Below, piece by piece: positions 34,923 through 47,444 of a stretch of 64,000 nt of DNA. How positions within the stretch are numbered: the stretch's first letter is position 1; each line of letters opens with the position of its first letter. The translations under genes and the position numbers were made by a program. This stretch comes from Anastatus disparis (lineage: Eukaryota > Arthropoda > Insecta > Hymenoptera > Eupelmidae). The stretch spans positions 3,906,001 through 3,970,000 of the forward strand of contig JAFFSR010000004.1 of assembly GCA_017163975.1 (NCBI GenBank), given 5' to 3'. The notes beneath the pieces are model-generated. The model was not told the DNA's origin. It made no database searches and worked only from the letters and a program-made list of their open reading frames with translations.

Positions 34923-35236
34923 AAGCCCATAACATATCGCATCAAAATGATATGAAGAGCACAACGCTCAGCGATGTGTTTTTTTACACGTTCATGATGA
35001 TACGTGACATTACAAATACAGGTGTATTAGTTTTTCCGTGAAGTTACACATATGTTTTGGCTTAAAGACAAAGGCTGTTTTAAGAAAGAAATGTTCATGC
35101 GTAGCTTATAAAGGTTCATTGATATAGAAAAACGAAGCAATAAAACTTTCTAGTTTCTCAAATAAAATTTACAGAAATGTTCAGTTACTTACTCATATCT
35201 TTCCATGGGAACCTCGTTAATATGAAAACATATTTA
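34923..35236. other. Spacer, nothing recognised
   Basis: No gene or repeat seen. Confidence 0.5.
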
Positions 35237-36139
35237 GGGGCTATTCCGAAATACCAATTTTAATAAGTTTCAAGTAAGATGTGGCAACGCCGCACCGATT
35301 TAATGTTGCTGTGTTTCGTAATACCAAAAAGAAGTAGACAACTGTTTGAAGTATGTAAACACATAGACTGTCAATTGTATGTGTTAAAACTAATGCAATT
35401 AAAAATTCAATGCTAAAGACATTTTTGACTAATTTTTTGTATTTTCAAAGATTATTTGAAAATAACATTACGTTTATTATTTAAATTACAATATTCTTTG
35501 AATTATAATATGATGAACGAAAATGCAGTTATAATTTTTTTTTTCAGTTATAGTTATAATTAAAAATTTTTTTTTTACAAAATCGGAGCTTAGGGTGAAA
35601 TCAGATGGAGCGGAAAATATGCGACGGAACGTCACGGAACATTCATTCCGTCGCATTGTTTTCTGTCAAATTTTTTCCCTATATTCACATGGAACGGGGT
35701 GGAAGTTATATGATGTTGATTAGCAATATTATAATTAAACAATTTATGTTGTTAATCAAAATATTTGGTTATAAGAACAAAATATATTTTATTTTTACAA
35801 GAAAAGAATCTCATTAGAATTAACATTGAGTGATTATTTCCAACTTTTTTAACATTTTTGTAGTTAATTTAAAATTTGCGGACATATTTGTAGGCTATTT
35901 TAACAGTTTTTCAGCTAAATTCCGCTCCATGTGAAAATAGGAAAAAAATTTGACAGAAAACAATGCGACGGAATGAATGTTCCGTGACGTTCCGTCGCAT
36001 ATTTTTCGCTCCATCTAATTTCACCCTTAGCAACGATTTGTTTTTCTTTTGGAATTACAGAACACAGCACCATTATCTTCATGCGGTGTTGCTACATACT
36101 ATATGAAACTTATTGAAATTTTTATTTCGGAATAAGCCC
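35237..36139. mobile_element. PIF/Harbinger-like element (outer)
   Basis: The ends GGGGCTATTCCGAAATACC and TTTATTTCGGAATAAGCCC are inverted and flanked by TTA on both sides. A 3-bp TTA/TWA target and GGG-start ends fit PIF/Harbinger. A second element (35593-36026) is nested in its middle. Confidence 0.8.
35593..36026. mobile_element. PIF/Harbinger-like MITE nested inside the outer one
   Basis: The ends GGGTGAAATCAGATGGAGCG and CGCTCCATCTAATTTCACCC with TTA on each side. The arms run about 115 bp (through ACGTCACGGAACATTCATTC). The interior is noncoding. Confidence 0.85.
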
Positions 36140-36490
36140 TTAGAAAAAGAGAAGGAACAAGTAATATATATATATACACTACAAGCATTGATCGACAGCA
36201 CATTCAACACCCAAAGAAAAGAAAAAGAAAAAAAAACTTAAAAAAATAGATAATGAAAATCAGAGAAAAAATCTTCTTTAGATAAGTAATTATGTTTTTC
36301 GCCTATTTTACAAACTTTTATAAAATTAAAATGAATATCAAAGGTTATGTCTCATCCATAAACTAAAATACTTTAACTTTTAAGTCCAAGGTTCGAATTC
36401 ATAGACGTGACTTAAGTATTGAGTATATCTTGAAGTAATCATCTGCCTTTTTCTCTTATGAGAGATATAAAGCCTTTAGTGATATCTTAC

Positions 36491-37144
36491 TAGGAGAGTA
36501 TCACAACTTCGGATCACGGATTTTGCTCAAACTTTGGAATAAGTTTCCAAATGTCAAAATATGAAAGGAAATAGAATTTTAGACACCAACGTTCAATATT
36601 TCTCCAGTTATAGGCAATTAAAGAAAATCACTAAAAAAGTTACTAGATTTTTAAACGCATATAGTTCCTTAGCATTGATAGCTAGAAGCTTGAAACTTTT
36701 TTTAAATGAAAGCTGAGCTCAAATCCTTTCGAATTAGTAGTTATAGCATGTCAAAATATTATTTTTCCCAAAGTTATAGCGTGATAAACATTAGACCTGA
36801 TTTTTCTTTTTAAAACATTAATTAATAACAAAAGCTGAAATTGGGTCTAATATTTATTACGTTATAAGTTTGGGAAAAAATAATATTTTGACATGCTATA
36901 ACTACTAATTCGAAAGGATTTGAGCTCAGCTTTCATTTAAAAAAAGTTTCTAGCTATCAATGCTAAGGAACTATATGCGTTTAAAAATCTAGTAACTTTT
37001 TTAGTGATTTTCTTTAATTGCCTATAACTAGGGAAACATTGACCGTTGGTGTCTAAAATTCTGTTTCCTTTCATATTTTGACATTTGGAAAGTTATCCCA
37101 AAGTTTGAGCAAAATCCGTGATCCGGAGTTGTGATACTCTCCTA
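36491..37144. mobile_element. 654-bp long-armed palindromic MITE
   Basis: TAGGAGAGTATCACAACTTC and GAGTTGTGATACTCTCCTA begin arms of about 300 bp that are over 90% alike by eye, with a short central loop near 36810-36830. The target is likely the 3-bp CTA/TAG at the ends. Confidence 0.85.
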
Positions 37145-37858
37145 GTTAGTGATACTTTGTGTGAATTTTTTTTTCTCATATAACAGACAGAAAAAAGAAG
37201 TGTACCAACTTTAAAAATGGAAAATTTATTTAATCAAATTAATACTGTAATCATGTACCGTTTATGTATAATTTATATATAATCTATATATAAATTATAT
37301 AAACGTTATAATGGTCTAATTTTATATATAATTTATATTTAATCATTTATATATAAATTATATATTATCTTTATATCAATTTTTCACATGGGAACTGACA
37401 ATGGTATTAGGCTTCGACTCTCTTATCGACGAGTCTGCTGGAAAAAAAATCGAAAAGTTATATTATGATTAATCTTATTTTGGTGACGAATAAGGTTCAT
37501 TTTTTTATTTCTTATAAAAATTATTGTTATTAATTTATATGTCAATAGATAATCGGTTTTTCCATTTATAATAATAAAAAGATGTAATAAATCTACTGAC
37601 ATATTAAATATTTTATAAATTAATATTGATTAATTTAAGTTCAGAAAACAATACATTAATGATACATTCTCTACTGTTTAGTAATAAAAATCAATTTTAA
37701 TAAAAAAAACATACAAAAATTTATTATGTATAAAAAATATAAAGTAATTTTTATAATATTTTAATATGACAAAAATATATGCTGCCGCGCCTTGAAAAGC
37801 TGTTGTTCTACGCTATGGCGTAGTTGACTTTGACCGTAATATGTCTGTATGTGTATAT
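37145..37858. other. AT-rich spacer
   Basis: Contains ATATATAAATTATAT-type self-complementary runs at 37265-37370. No gene. Confidence 0.5.
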
Positions 37859-39645
37859 CCCAGACGGCAATATCAATTAAAAATGAACTCATATAATGTA
37901 TTCTGTGAAATTTTATGAATTCATTAAGTATTCATAATATAAGCAAAATGAATTCATTTTATACTTCAATGAATTCAAATCATGTCATACTGATTGAATT
38001 CTTAATAAATCCATAAAGTATTCATATAATCAGCTATGAATTCAAAATGAATTAAAATTTTATTAAAAATGAATACTTTATGAATGATAAATTAATAACA
38101 TATGAATAAAAAATGAATGAAAAATGAATAAAATATGAATTAAAAATAAATGAATGAATTTTTTATTAATAAGATACACCGAAAAAAATCCGGAGTCCCA
38201 GCGGTTCCGTAAATCCTTCAAACGCTATTGTTCGCAAAACCGCAACTATATTCGTATAAAAGTCTAATCACAAACGTTCCATTATCCCTTAACTCGTTGG
38301 ATTCGATTGAAGTATGCGTGCGTTGATATTAACTCAACAGTATAAGTTAAACGTATATGTAATGCTATATGTTCCATAACCAAAATGCACATGATTATAA
38401 ACGTAAACGAAAGCGATTCTATCGATATAGTATTAGTACAATCCAAAATACGCAACGCATACAGTTACATTAACGAATCACAAAGATTAGATAGGTGCGG
38501 TAACATAGCAGTTCACTGTATATACAGCGCACAGCTCTGCCGTCGAACTGTGGCCGGTGGGGGTAAGTGTAATATGATCCGTCAAAATTAACAAACGCGC
38601 TCTGTTCCGGACTCGAAAGACAACGAGTCGATAAGGTTTTACACGATATTATTTAGGAAATGAAGCGATTGAAGCGACATAGTTTAACAACACGAGTTTA
38701 GTCAACACTATCATACATTTATTCTATATATAAGAAATGGAACCATTAAAGCTTATGGGAACGATAGCTATTTAAGAAAAGGAGAATCGCACTTATTCAA
38801 ATAGTTGAATGCGATGATGTTTCATATTTACTTTTTAATTAATTGAGTAAATTATAATAGAAATGATGAGAGAGATACTAATACATTATTATATATTCAT
38901 TGGTTTAATATTTCATTAAATATTTATAGTAAATAAATAAATGTGTATTTATTACTCGCACGCTTGAAAAATAAAAATCGCTGCAAATCAAGTAATATAT
39001 ATTCCATTTGCCATTCAAAATAACATATAAAAAACTTTAGAAATGTAGTCTAGAGTTAGGATTTATAAGATATTTCGAATTTTTAAAATTCTAAAATAAA
39101 ATTTTTAATGCTTTTTTCATACTAAACAATTATCAATTTTCAATACTAAGTTAATTAAATACTTTTTGTTAGAAAGATAACATATGATATTTTAAGAATT
39201 ATGATATGTAGGTTATTTTACTTATGTGATTAGTGTAAATATCATATTTAATCTATCAAAATAGTTAATATTTTTATAAACTTTAGTTTATTTTTCCATC
39301 AACAACCAGGAAATTCCTGAAAATTAATTATTTTTGTGAAGAAAAAACTTTTAGAAAAAATGTATTAACATTTTTTCGATTCCAAATCATTTGTACAATC
39401 TAATTTAATTTTACAGATCGTTATTAAAGTCACCATGAAGTATAATTTACTAAAAATTGAATTAAAAAAATTTCATATCTATTTTTATTTCATTAACATT
39501 GTTTCCAGTCAAGAGGGCTATTTATTTATTAATTTATTCATTCATTTATCCACTTATTTAATTATCAACGAGAGTGAAATATATATGTGATTTACGTTAA
39601 TTAATTGTTTATAAATTAACAACTTATCTATTTAACAAACAATAA

Positions 39646-40487
39646 CCCATATGGAAAAAATTTTTGGATATAATTGTAAATAACTGTTAATAACTGTAAA
39701 TAAATGTAAATAAATGTAAATAACTGTAAATAACTGCAAAAAAGTGTTAAAAAATGTGGGAATTGAGACATAAATAACAGTTATTTACAATTATTTACAA
39801 TTATTTACTGTTATTTACTCTTATTCACAGTTATTTATTTATACTTATTAACTGTACACTTATTTACAGTTATTTATATTTATTTACAGTTATTTACATT
39901 TATTCACTTTTTTCACAATTATTTACTGTTATTTACGATTATTTATAGTTTTTACAATTATTTGCAGATATTTACATTTTCGAAAATATTCACGAATTTA
40001 TTCAATAATTTTATATATCGGCGAAAATTTTTAAAAATGTGAATAACTGTAAATAATTGTAAAAAACTATGGGAAATTGTAAATAATTGTAAATAATTGT
40101 AAATAATTATAAATAACTGTAAATAACTGTAAAAAACTGTAAATAACTGTAAATAACTATAAATAATTGTGAATAATTATTAAATTATTCACTAATTCAA
40201 AAATTTTTGAAAATGTAAATAACTGTAAATAATTATGAATAATTGTAAAAAACTGTAAATAATTGTAAATAATTGTAAATAACTGTAAATAACAGTTAAT
40301 AACTGTGAATAACTGTAAATAATAGTAAATAATAGTAATTAATAGTAAATAATAGTAATTAATAGTAAATAATAGTAAATAACTGTAAATAATTATTATT
40401 TATGTCTCAATTCTGACATTTTTAACAGTTATTTACAATTATTTACTATTATTTACAGTTTTTTCACATGAATTATTTCCATATGGG
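39646..40487. mobile_element. CCCATATGG fold-back element, uninterrupted copy
   Basis: The ends CCCATATGGAAAAAATTTTTGG and TTTCCATATGGG, with an 842-bp interior of GTAAATAACTGT/AACAGTTATTTAC units. The left 190 bp lie inside the left inverted arm of the 7.5-kb element. The matching 190 bp in the right arm (44059-44248) is a truncated half copy. Confidence 0.85.
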
Positions 40488-40640
40488 AAATAATTGATTT
40501 AACAGTTTTTAAGAAATCACACAAAAAATCTTGCTCACAAAAAGTGTTAAAACACTAAATCATAGACAAGTTTTTTATTATTTTTTCATATATGATCCTT
40601 AAGAACAGGCCGGATTCGCTGTCCTTGTCTAATTAGCATT

Positions 40641-40938
40641 TTTGTTATTTACTCAAGTATTAATCGGTGTATCTGCAAATTGAAGGTTAAGCGCAATAGA
40701 TATTATTATTACAAATATTTATGCACAAGAAAAAAAAATCTATCGCTTTGTTTTTGAGAAAAGTAAGGAACGCGAAAATATTATAAACATAATCTTTTAC
40801 TTCGGCGTTCCTTACTTTTCTCAAAAACAAATCGGTAGATTTTTTTTTTCTTTTGCATAGATATTCATAATAATAATATCTATTGCGATCAACCTTTATT
40901 TTGAAGATACACCGATTAATACTTGAGTAAATAACAAA
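40641..40938. mobile_element. 298-bp palindromic MITE
   Basis: TTTGTTATTTACTCAAGTAT and ATACTTGAGTAAATAACAAA start arms of about 140 bp; the loop is near 40785. The 84-codon frame inside is a by-product of the palindrome. Confidence 0.85.
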
Positions 40939-41066
40939 CAACTCAATTGTTACTCGGTCGGTATCAGGTTTTACTCCGGCCTGCCGTTAACAATATTTAT
41001 AAATATAATTTTTTCAAAAAAACATTATTGATTATAAACTGGTTAGAAAATTATTAGATAAATAAT

Positions 41067-41627
41067 GGGGGGTCCAATATATAGAATGTTCATCTAAAAT
41101 TTGCGTCAAAAATACGAATTTCATTTATTCGAATAATTATTCCGAAATTCCGAAGTTCAAATTTAAGAAAATTCATAAAATAAAAATGTGTAAACTACAA
41201 ATGCCCAATCAACCGAAGTTAGATTATTAGAATATTATTTATTCGACATTAATAATAAGTCAACTATTTCGAAATTACAACTGCACTAATAAACATAATA
41301 AAATAGAAATTTATTTAACCGAAAACTACTAAGTTTAAAACATCAGCAATAAATAAATCAGTGATTTTCGACTAAATAAATTTCTATTTTATTTTTATGT
41401 TTATTAGTACAGTTGTAATTTAGAAATAATAGACTCATCTTTAGCGTCGAATAAATAATATTCTAATAATCTAACTTCGTTTGATTGGGCATTTGTAGTT
41501 TACACGTTTCTATTTAATGAATTTTCTTAAATTTGAACTTCGAAATTATAAAATAATGATTCGAATAAATGAAATTCGTAATTTGACGCAAATGTAAAAT
41601 GAACATTCTAAATATTGGATCCCCCCC
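41067..41627. mobile_element. hAT-size-target palindromic MITE, GGGGGGTCCAATAT ends
   Basis: The arms start GGGGGGTCCAATATATAGAA and TTCTAAATATTGGATCCCCCCC and run about 270 bp each. Both sides carry TAAATAAT (41059-41066, 41628-41635), a perfect 8-bp duplication. Confidence 0.85.
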
Positions 41628-41964
41628 TAAATAATTATATATCGAATTCAACGGAACTTATGACTAAAAAAAGGTTGAAAATGTGAGATCTTCTTAAAAA
41701 CAAATTTATAGAATGAGAACTTTTGCATATTTGTCTTTCTTACAACAAAACAGAATCTTGTATTATATTCGAACAAAAATTGACAAAAATAAAAATTTTA
41801 TAGTTAAAATCAAATATACATATTTCGTTCTTATAGAGTTTAATTTTAAATAAACCGTGCTTATTTATTTTTCTTTTTATTTATAATAAAGTAAATTGTG
41901 GAAAATGAAAATATTCATATTTTTGAAGATATTTTAATTGGTTCAATTACTTTTAAAAACTACT

Positions 41965-42492
41965 CTGGCGGAAAAAATAAATGAGATATTTCAAATTATT
42001 CCAGAGGTTTTTGAAAACATTTTTACACAAATTGTATAAACTGAAATATGTTGATAATTTTTGTGAGAATTTGGACAAAACACTGAGTGTGTTGTAATGT
42101 GTTTCGGTTTGTTTAAGTTTAATACAATTCGTTTTAGTTTGTTTCACTTCCTTTAATTTTGTTAAAACAACCAAAAAATTTTATACAAGGCGATTTTTTT
42201 TAAGTCAATTGAAATGAAACAGAAATAGATAGTAATAAAACAAAAAAGAATAAAACAAAATGAAATGAACCGAAAAAATTTGAGACGAATTGAAACATTC
42301 TGAAACACTCATTATTACAGATTATTACTCATCATTTAAAAAATGAAACAAATTGAAACAAGACAAAACAAAATGAAAAAAAGTATAACAAACTTAAATA
42401 CTCTCAATGCTTCGTCCAAATTCTCAAAAAAATTTTCGATATGTTTCAGTTCCTCTCGAAAATTTTCAATCATCTTTGTAAATTTTTTCCGC
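41965..42492. repeat. Degenerate fold-back repeat
   Basis: GGCGGAAAAAAT / ATTTTTTCCGC and GAGAATTTGGACAAA / TTCGTCCAAATTCTC are inverted across a centre rich in GTTTTAGTTTGTTTC and GAAACAAATTGAAAC. Diverged; boundaries approximate. Confidence 0.5.
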
Positions 42493-44058
42493 TTGTGTAC
42501 GTGATTAAATTATTTTGTTTAATTTTTATACTTATGTCTAGCAAAAATGTCCGTATTATTTCTAGAAATAACCTAGTGCTTTCATGCGAAACATTATATA
42601 AAATTTCTACCTCTTCTTAATGTTTAAATTTTTTTAAATAGTTGCAAAGTATGAAAGAAACTTAATGTACATACAAATATACGTATACATACAGATATTA
42701 GTAGCGAGTTATCTTTTTTTATTTTTCAAATCGAAATCTGTACAAATACATCTAAATTCTCTTGAATTAAAATATATTTATTACTGTGATTGAAATTAAA
42801 ATGTTCGCTAATTTGAAACATATATTTCAATCATTATTTAAACACCACTGTTCTCTTTTATTTTAGTTAATTACATTATTAAATTTTTAATATATTATTC
42901 AAATATATCATTTACCAATGAAATAATTACTGCAGGTATAAACAATTATCAAAGAATATCGAAACAAGTATGAGATATGTCTTAATTTTTTTCAACTTTT
43001 TACATTCAATCCATACCGTATACTGACATTTGCGAATAATTTAAAAACATCAGAAAATCATTTTTAAAATCTTTAATAAATATAATAAACTTTTATATAT
43101 ATATTTTTTATTTGGAAATCTTATGAAATTTACTAAATAGTAAACATTAAAATAAAAGTGATGTACTGTTAAAAACTTTTATTTAATTTTTTTTTTGATA
43201 GTTGTAAAAAAATTTTTACAAACAAAAATATATTCAATTGAAAATCTTTCCATTAAAAAATTTTTTTCTACACATACATGGACACTATGAATTATTTTCT
43301 TTCAGAATTAAAATTAGAACTTGATTATTTTTGTGTCTTATCACAATTCGCAAAACAGCAATATTTGAAGAATTGTAACCATTTTATGCTTTCATAAATA
43401 CCATAAAACAAAAAATGAGATTTTGTTTTATTATTTTATTATAATTTTTTTGCCTTCATTATTGTTTCTTAAAATAAATTAAATTTGTGATAAATCGTTC
43501 TCTCAACAATTAAGCATTTACAAGACTAATTCAATTATTTTACTGTGTACTAGTTTCAATATTTTTTTGAAGCTTTCATTGACTTATAAAATATATACAT
43601 AAATGTGAGTACTTGTTAATGTAAATAATTTAAACATATTTTTATCTAAATTATTTTAGTAAAAATGTATGACTATAAAAAGTTTATTTTTATTTTATAT
43701 GACGTTTCAGATGAGACAAATTTTTTTGTGTTAAAATTACAAATAATTTTGTTGTAAATTTAAAATTAAATATTGTAACACAAAAATTTATGAATAATAC
43801 ACATTTTTTAATGGTGAAAACTGTAATTCTAGGTTATAAGATAATTTGTATGATAAATTTCATATTTTTTATACAAATTTGACAAAAATTTCGTATGAGA
43901 ACAAATTTTGACGATTCATAGAACATTTTTTATTATTTACCAAATAGTATATCATGTTACAAATGCAGAAAACTGCTGAAAACAATATCATGAAGTATTT
44001 ATTCATAGACCTAGTTAAAAATTTTGTAAATATTAATTTTATTTAAAAAATAACAGTT
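42493..44058. other. AT-rich centre of the 7.5-kb element
   Basis: No ORF, domain or strong repeat seen. A small imperfect inverted repeat lies near 43710-43800. Confidence 0.5.
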
Positions 44059-44248
44059 AATAACTGTGAATAAGAGTAAATAACAGTAAATAATTGTAAA
44101 TAATTGTAAATAACTGTTATTTATGTCTCAATTCCCACATTTTTTAACACTTTTTTGCAGTTATTTACAGTTATTTACATTTATTTACATTTATTTACAG
44201 TTATTAACAGTTATTTACAATTATATCCAAAAATTTTTTCCATATGGG
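44059..44248. mobile_element. Half copy of the CCCATATGG element in the right arm
   Basis: The reverse complement of 39646-39835, ending abruptly at 44059 inside the element while the left-arm copy continues to its other end at 40487. Confidence 0.85.
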
Positions 44249-46361
44249 TTATTGTTTGTTAAATAGATAAGTTGTTAATTTATAAACAATTAATTAACGT
44301 AAATCACATATATATTTCACTCTCGTTGATAATTAAATAAGTGGATAAATGAATGAATAAATTAATAAATAAATAGCCCTCTTGACTGGAAACAATGTTA
44401 ATGAAATAAAAATAGATATGAAATTTTTTTAATTCAATTTTTAGTAAATTATACTTCATGGTGACTTTAATAACGATCTGTAAAATTAAATTAGATTGTA
44501 CAAATGATTTGGAATCGAAAAAAATGTTAATACATTTTTTCTAAAAGTTTTTTCTTCACAAAAATTATTAATTTTCAGGAATTTCCCTGGTTGTTGATGG
44601 AAAAATAAACTAAAGTTTATAAAAATATTAACTATTTTGATAGATTAAATATGATATTTACACTAATCACATAAGTAAAATAACCTACATATCATAATTC
44701 TTAAAATATCATATGTTATCTTTCTAACAAAAAGTATTTAATTAACTTAGTATTAAAAATTGATAATTGTTTAGTATGAAAAAAGCATTAAAAATTTTAT
44801 TTTAGAATTTTAAAAATTCGAAATATCTTATAAATCCTAACTCTAGACTACATTTCTAAAGTTTTTTATATGTTATTTTGAATGGCAAATGGAATATATA
44901 TTACTTGATTTGCAGCGATTTTTATTTTTCAAGCGTGCGAGTAATAAATACACATTTATTTATTTACTATAAATATTTAATGAAATATTAAACCAATGAA
45001 TATATAATAATGTATTAGTATCTCTCTCATCATTTCTATTATAATTTACTCAATTAATTAAAAAGTAAATATGAAACATCATCGCATTCAACTATTTGAA
45101 TAAGTGCGATTCTCCTTTTCTTAAATAGCTATCGTTCCCATAAGCTTTAATGGTTCCATTTCTTATATATAGAATAAATGTATGATAGTGTTGACTAAAC
45201 TCGTGTTGTTAAACTATGTCGCTTCAATCGCTTCATTTCCTAAATAATATCGTGTAAAACCTTATCGACTCGTTGTCTTTCGAGTCCGGAACAGAGCGCG
45301 TTTGTTAATTTTGACGGATCATATTACACTTACCCCCACCGGCCACAGTTCGACGGCAGAGCTGTGCGCTGTATATACAGTGAACTGCTATGTTACCGCA
45401 CCTATCTAATCTTTGTGATTCGTTAATGTAACTGTATGCGTTGCGTATTTTGGATTGTACTAATACTATATCGATAGAATCGCTTTCGTTTACGTTTATA
45501 ATCATGTGCATTTTGGTTATGGAACATATAGCATTACATATACGTTTAACTTATACTGTTGAGTTAATATCAACGCACGCATACTTCAATCGAATCCAAC
45601 GAGTTAAGGGATAATGGAACGTTTGTGATTAGACTTTTATACGAATATAGTTGCGGTTTTGCGAACAATAGCGTTTGAAGGATTTACGGAACCGCTGGGA
45701 CTCCGGATTTTTTTCGGTGTATAAATGAAAAGGAAATCTTTTCTTGATATACTTGTAATTTTCCTGCAATATATACTTTTAAATTGTCTTAATTGCTTAA
45801 AAAGCGAAAAATTGAAAACATAGATGTTCACTCGATGCGGTCGTCGATTTGCATTTGACCTCACGTTGTGCTATGTTCGCCATAAACTTAAGCGTCCAAT
45901 TCAAATTAGATAAAAAAAGTATTTAAAAAATGATTTAAAAGAAGCTTTCAAGAATGTAAATTATAATTATTTTTAATTATAATTAAAAAAGTTTTTTTTT
46001 CAGAACTAATGGACTTGAACAAAAAAAAGCCCAAATGATATAAATAAGAAATAAATCAGAAATGAATAAAAATTGAATTGAAAATGAATACATAATGTAT
46101 ACTTTATGAATACATTATTAATAACATTGTATACATTTTTAATTAATCAAATATTCAAATTGAGTGACACATTATGTTTCATTTATGAATACATCAAGAA
46201 TTATTTAAGAACACTTATCGAACTTTAACATAAATCATGATGAATTAATTATGAATTCAGCGAATACATTTTTAATTCTTTTTTAATTCATTTAGAAATA
46301 TTCATTATGAATTCGAATGATGAATACTTTCTAAATACATTTTGAATTCCTATGCCGTCTG

Positions 46362-46363
<2 letters not shown>

Positions 46364-46417
<54 letters not shown>
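46364..46417. repeat. (TA)n microsatellite
   Basis: About 26 uninterrupted TA units. Confidence 0.95.
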
Positions 46418-46421
<4 letters not shown>

Positions 46422-46424
46422 CAT

Positions 46425-46560
46425 GATACGTGACGTCGCACCAATTTTAACGAGCTCCAATCTCTTTTTTGAGTTTTTCATTTATGATAAAAGAAAAAAT
46501 ACGTATCCTTTATTTTTCTCTTTTTCTAAATGAATGCTGTAACTGTTTGTAAAAGAATTA
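46425..46560 (+). repeat. Dispersed repeat, copy 2
   Basis: Counterpart of 34329-34460 (see that entry); the CRE-like palindrome is reduced to GTGACGTCGCA. Confidence 0.65.
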
Positions 46561-47444
46561 TTCATTTAATATACCAATTGTATAGCCTAATAGTTCAACA
46601 GTACATTTATTATATTTGGACACTGAGCCCAATTTAAATAAATTTTCTTATTGTTAATGTTTCCTTAAGTTTAAAAATTTAATAGAATAAAAACACTCAT
46701 AAAAAATATAAATACACCTTTAAAAGTTTTGTGAAATTCTATGTCATATATATTTGTTATAAATGTAAAACGTAAAAAATTTATCCTAAATTTGACGCAC
46801 GACCATTTGCAGATTTTTAAATAAAAATTTCAATACAAAATAGCGAAAACAATAATTTTAAATAGTAAAATCCGAAAATCTAACGAATGAATATAAGTTA
46901 TATTATCTTTATTTTCAATTTAAAAACTGAAAATTAATGTTTATTAATTGGTACTCTTAAAATACCTGAATCATGAAAATATATTATGTTGATGAACAAA
47001 TTGAATAATATTTTAAAATGCAAGATTAGCGTGAAATTGAAGATAAAATTCACTAAATTAATTTATTAAACAAGAAAAATAAAATCAATTCAATAATTTA
47101 CAACACCACTCGAATATTTATAAAACTTTTTGTAAGAAACTTAACTCAAAATACTATCTTTTTATAAGTTTTAGAATATTTTGAACGCCTTTTTAACTTA
47201 ACTTTACTTTTATATATAGTCTAAAATATAAAAATAGATATCGTAACACTTGTTAAAATCAATACAATCGTTAGAATGGAAAACTATATTATAAGCACAT
47301 GGTTAAAACATATTTTTATAATAACGACAAATTAACTTTTATAACGCTTTAATAGAGTGTGATGTTCCTTCGTGATGTACAAACTGTTTGTGGCGTTTTG
47401 ATTCCTGATTATTTCTAAAAGAATTGTCACACGTAGTGCACTCT
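46561..47444. other. AT-rich 3' flank of zinc-finger gene A
   Basis: No coding sequence. Presumably contains the 3' UTR of the gene at 47445; several TTTATT words (AATAAA on the minus strand) are present and none can be singled out. Confidence 0.4.

Larger units (their letters stand above)
38177..45719. mobile_element. 7.5-kb element with 1.66-kb inverted arms, CACCG ends at TA
   Basis: The ends CACCGAAAAAAATCCGGAGT and ACTCCGGATTTTTTTCGGTG are flanked by TA (38175-38176 and 45720-45721). The arms 38177-39835 and 44059-45719 are nearly identical; I saw only a few single-base differences. A 68-codon open frame exists identically in both arms (38385-38591 and 45305-45511) but has no recognisable domain. 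The 4.2-kb centre holds other MITEs and AT-rich DNA and no transposase. Termini and TA target resemble the other CACTG elements of this window; superfamily (CMC/Mirage-like or mariner-like) is not decided. Confidence 0.8.
37859..46363. mobile_element. CCCAGACGGCA-ended element, split by a 7.5-kb insertion
   Basis: CCCAGACGGCA at 37859 and TGCCGTCTGGG at 46353-46363 are the two ends of one element. The parts 37859-38174 and about 46040-46363 share GAATTCATT / TATGAATTC short repeats. The origin of 45722-46040 is unclear. The right end abuts a (TA)n tract, so the target duplication is masked. Confidence 0.7.

Noticed and set aside
38385..38591. 68-codon frame present identically at 38385-38591 (+) and 45305-45511 (-)
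   Set aside because: Identity follows from the inverted arms being near-identical DNA; no recognisable domain and no codon-level evidence. Could be reconsidered if other copies keep the frame.
39646..40487. GTAAATAACTGT repeats as a possible CRISPR-like or satellite array
   Set aside because: No constant spacer length or unique spacers; units switch orientation at several points and the whole has TIR ends, so it is a fold-back element.
40687..40941. 84-codon minus-strand frame
   Set aside because: Sits entirely inside a palindromic MITE; both halves are mirror translations.
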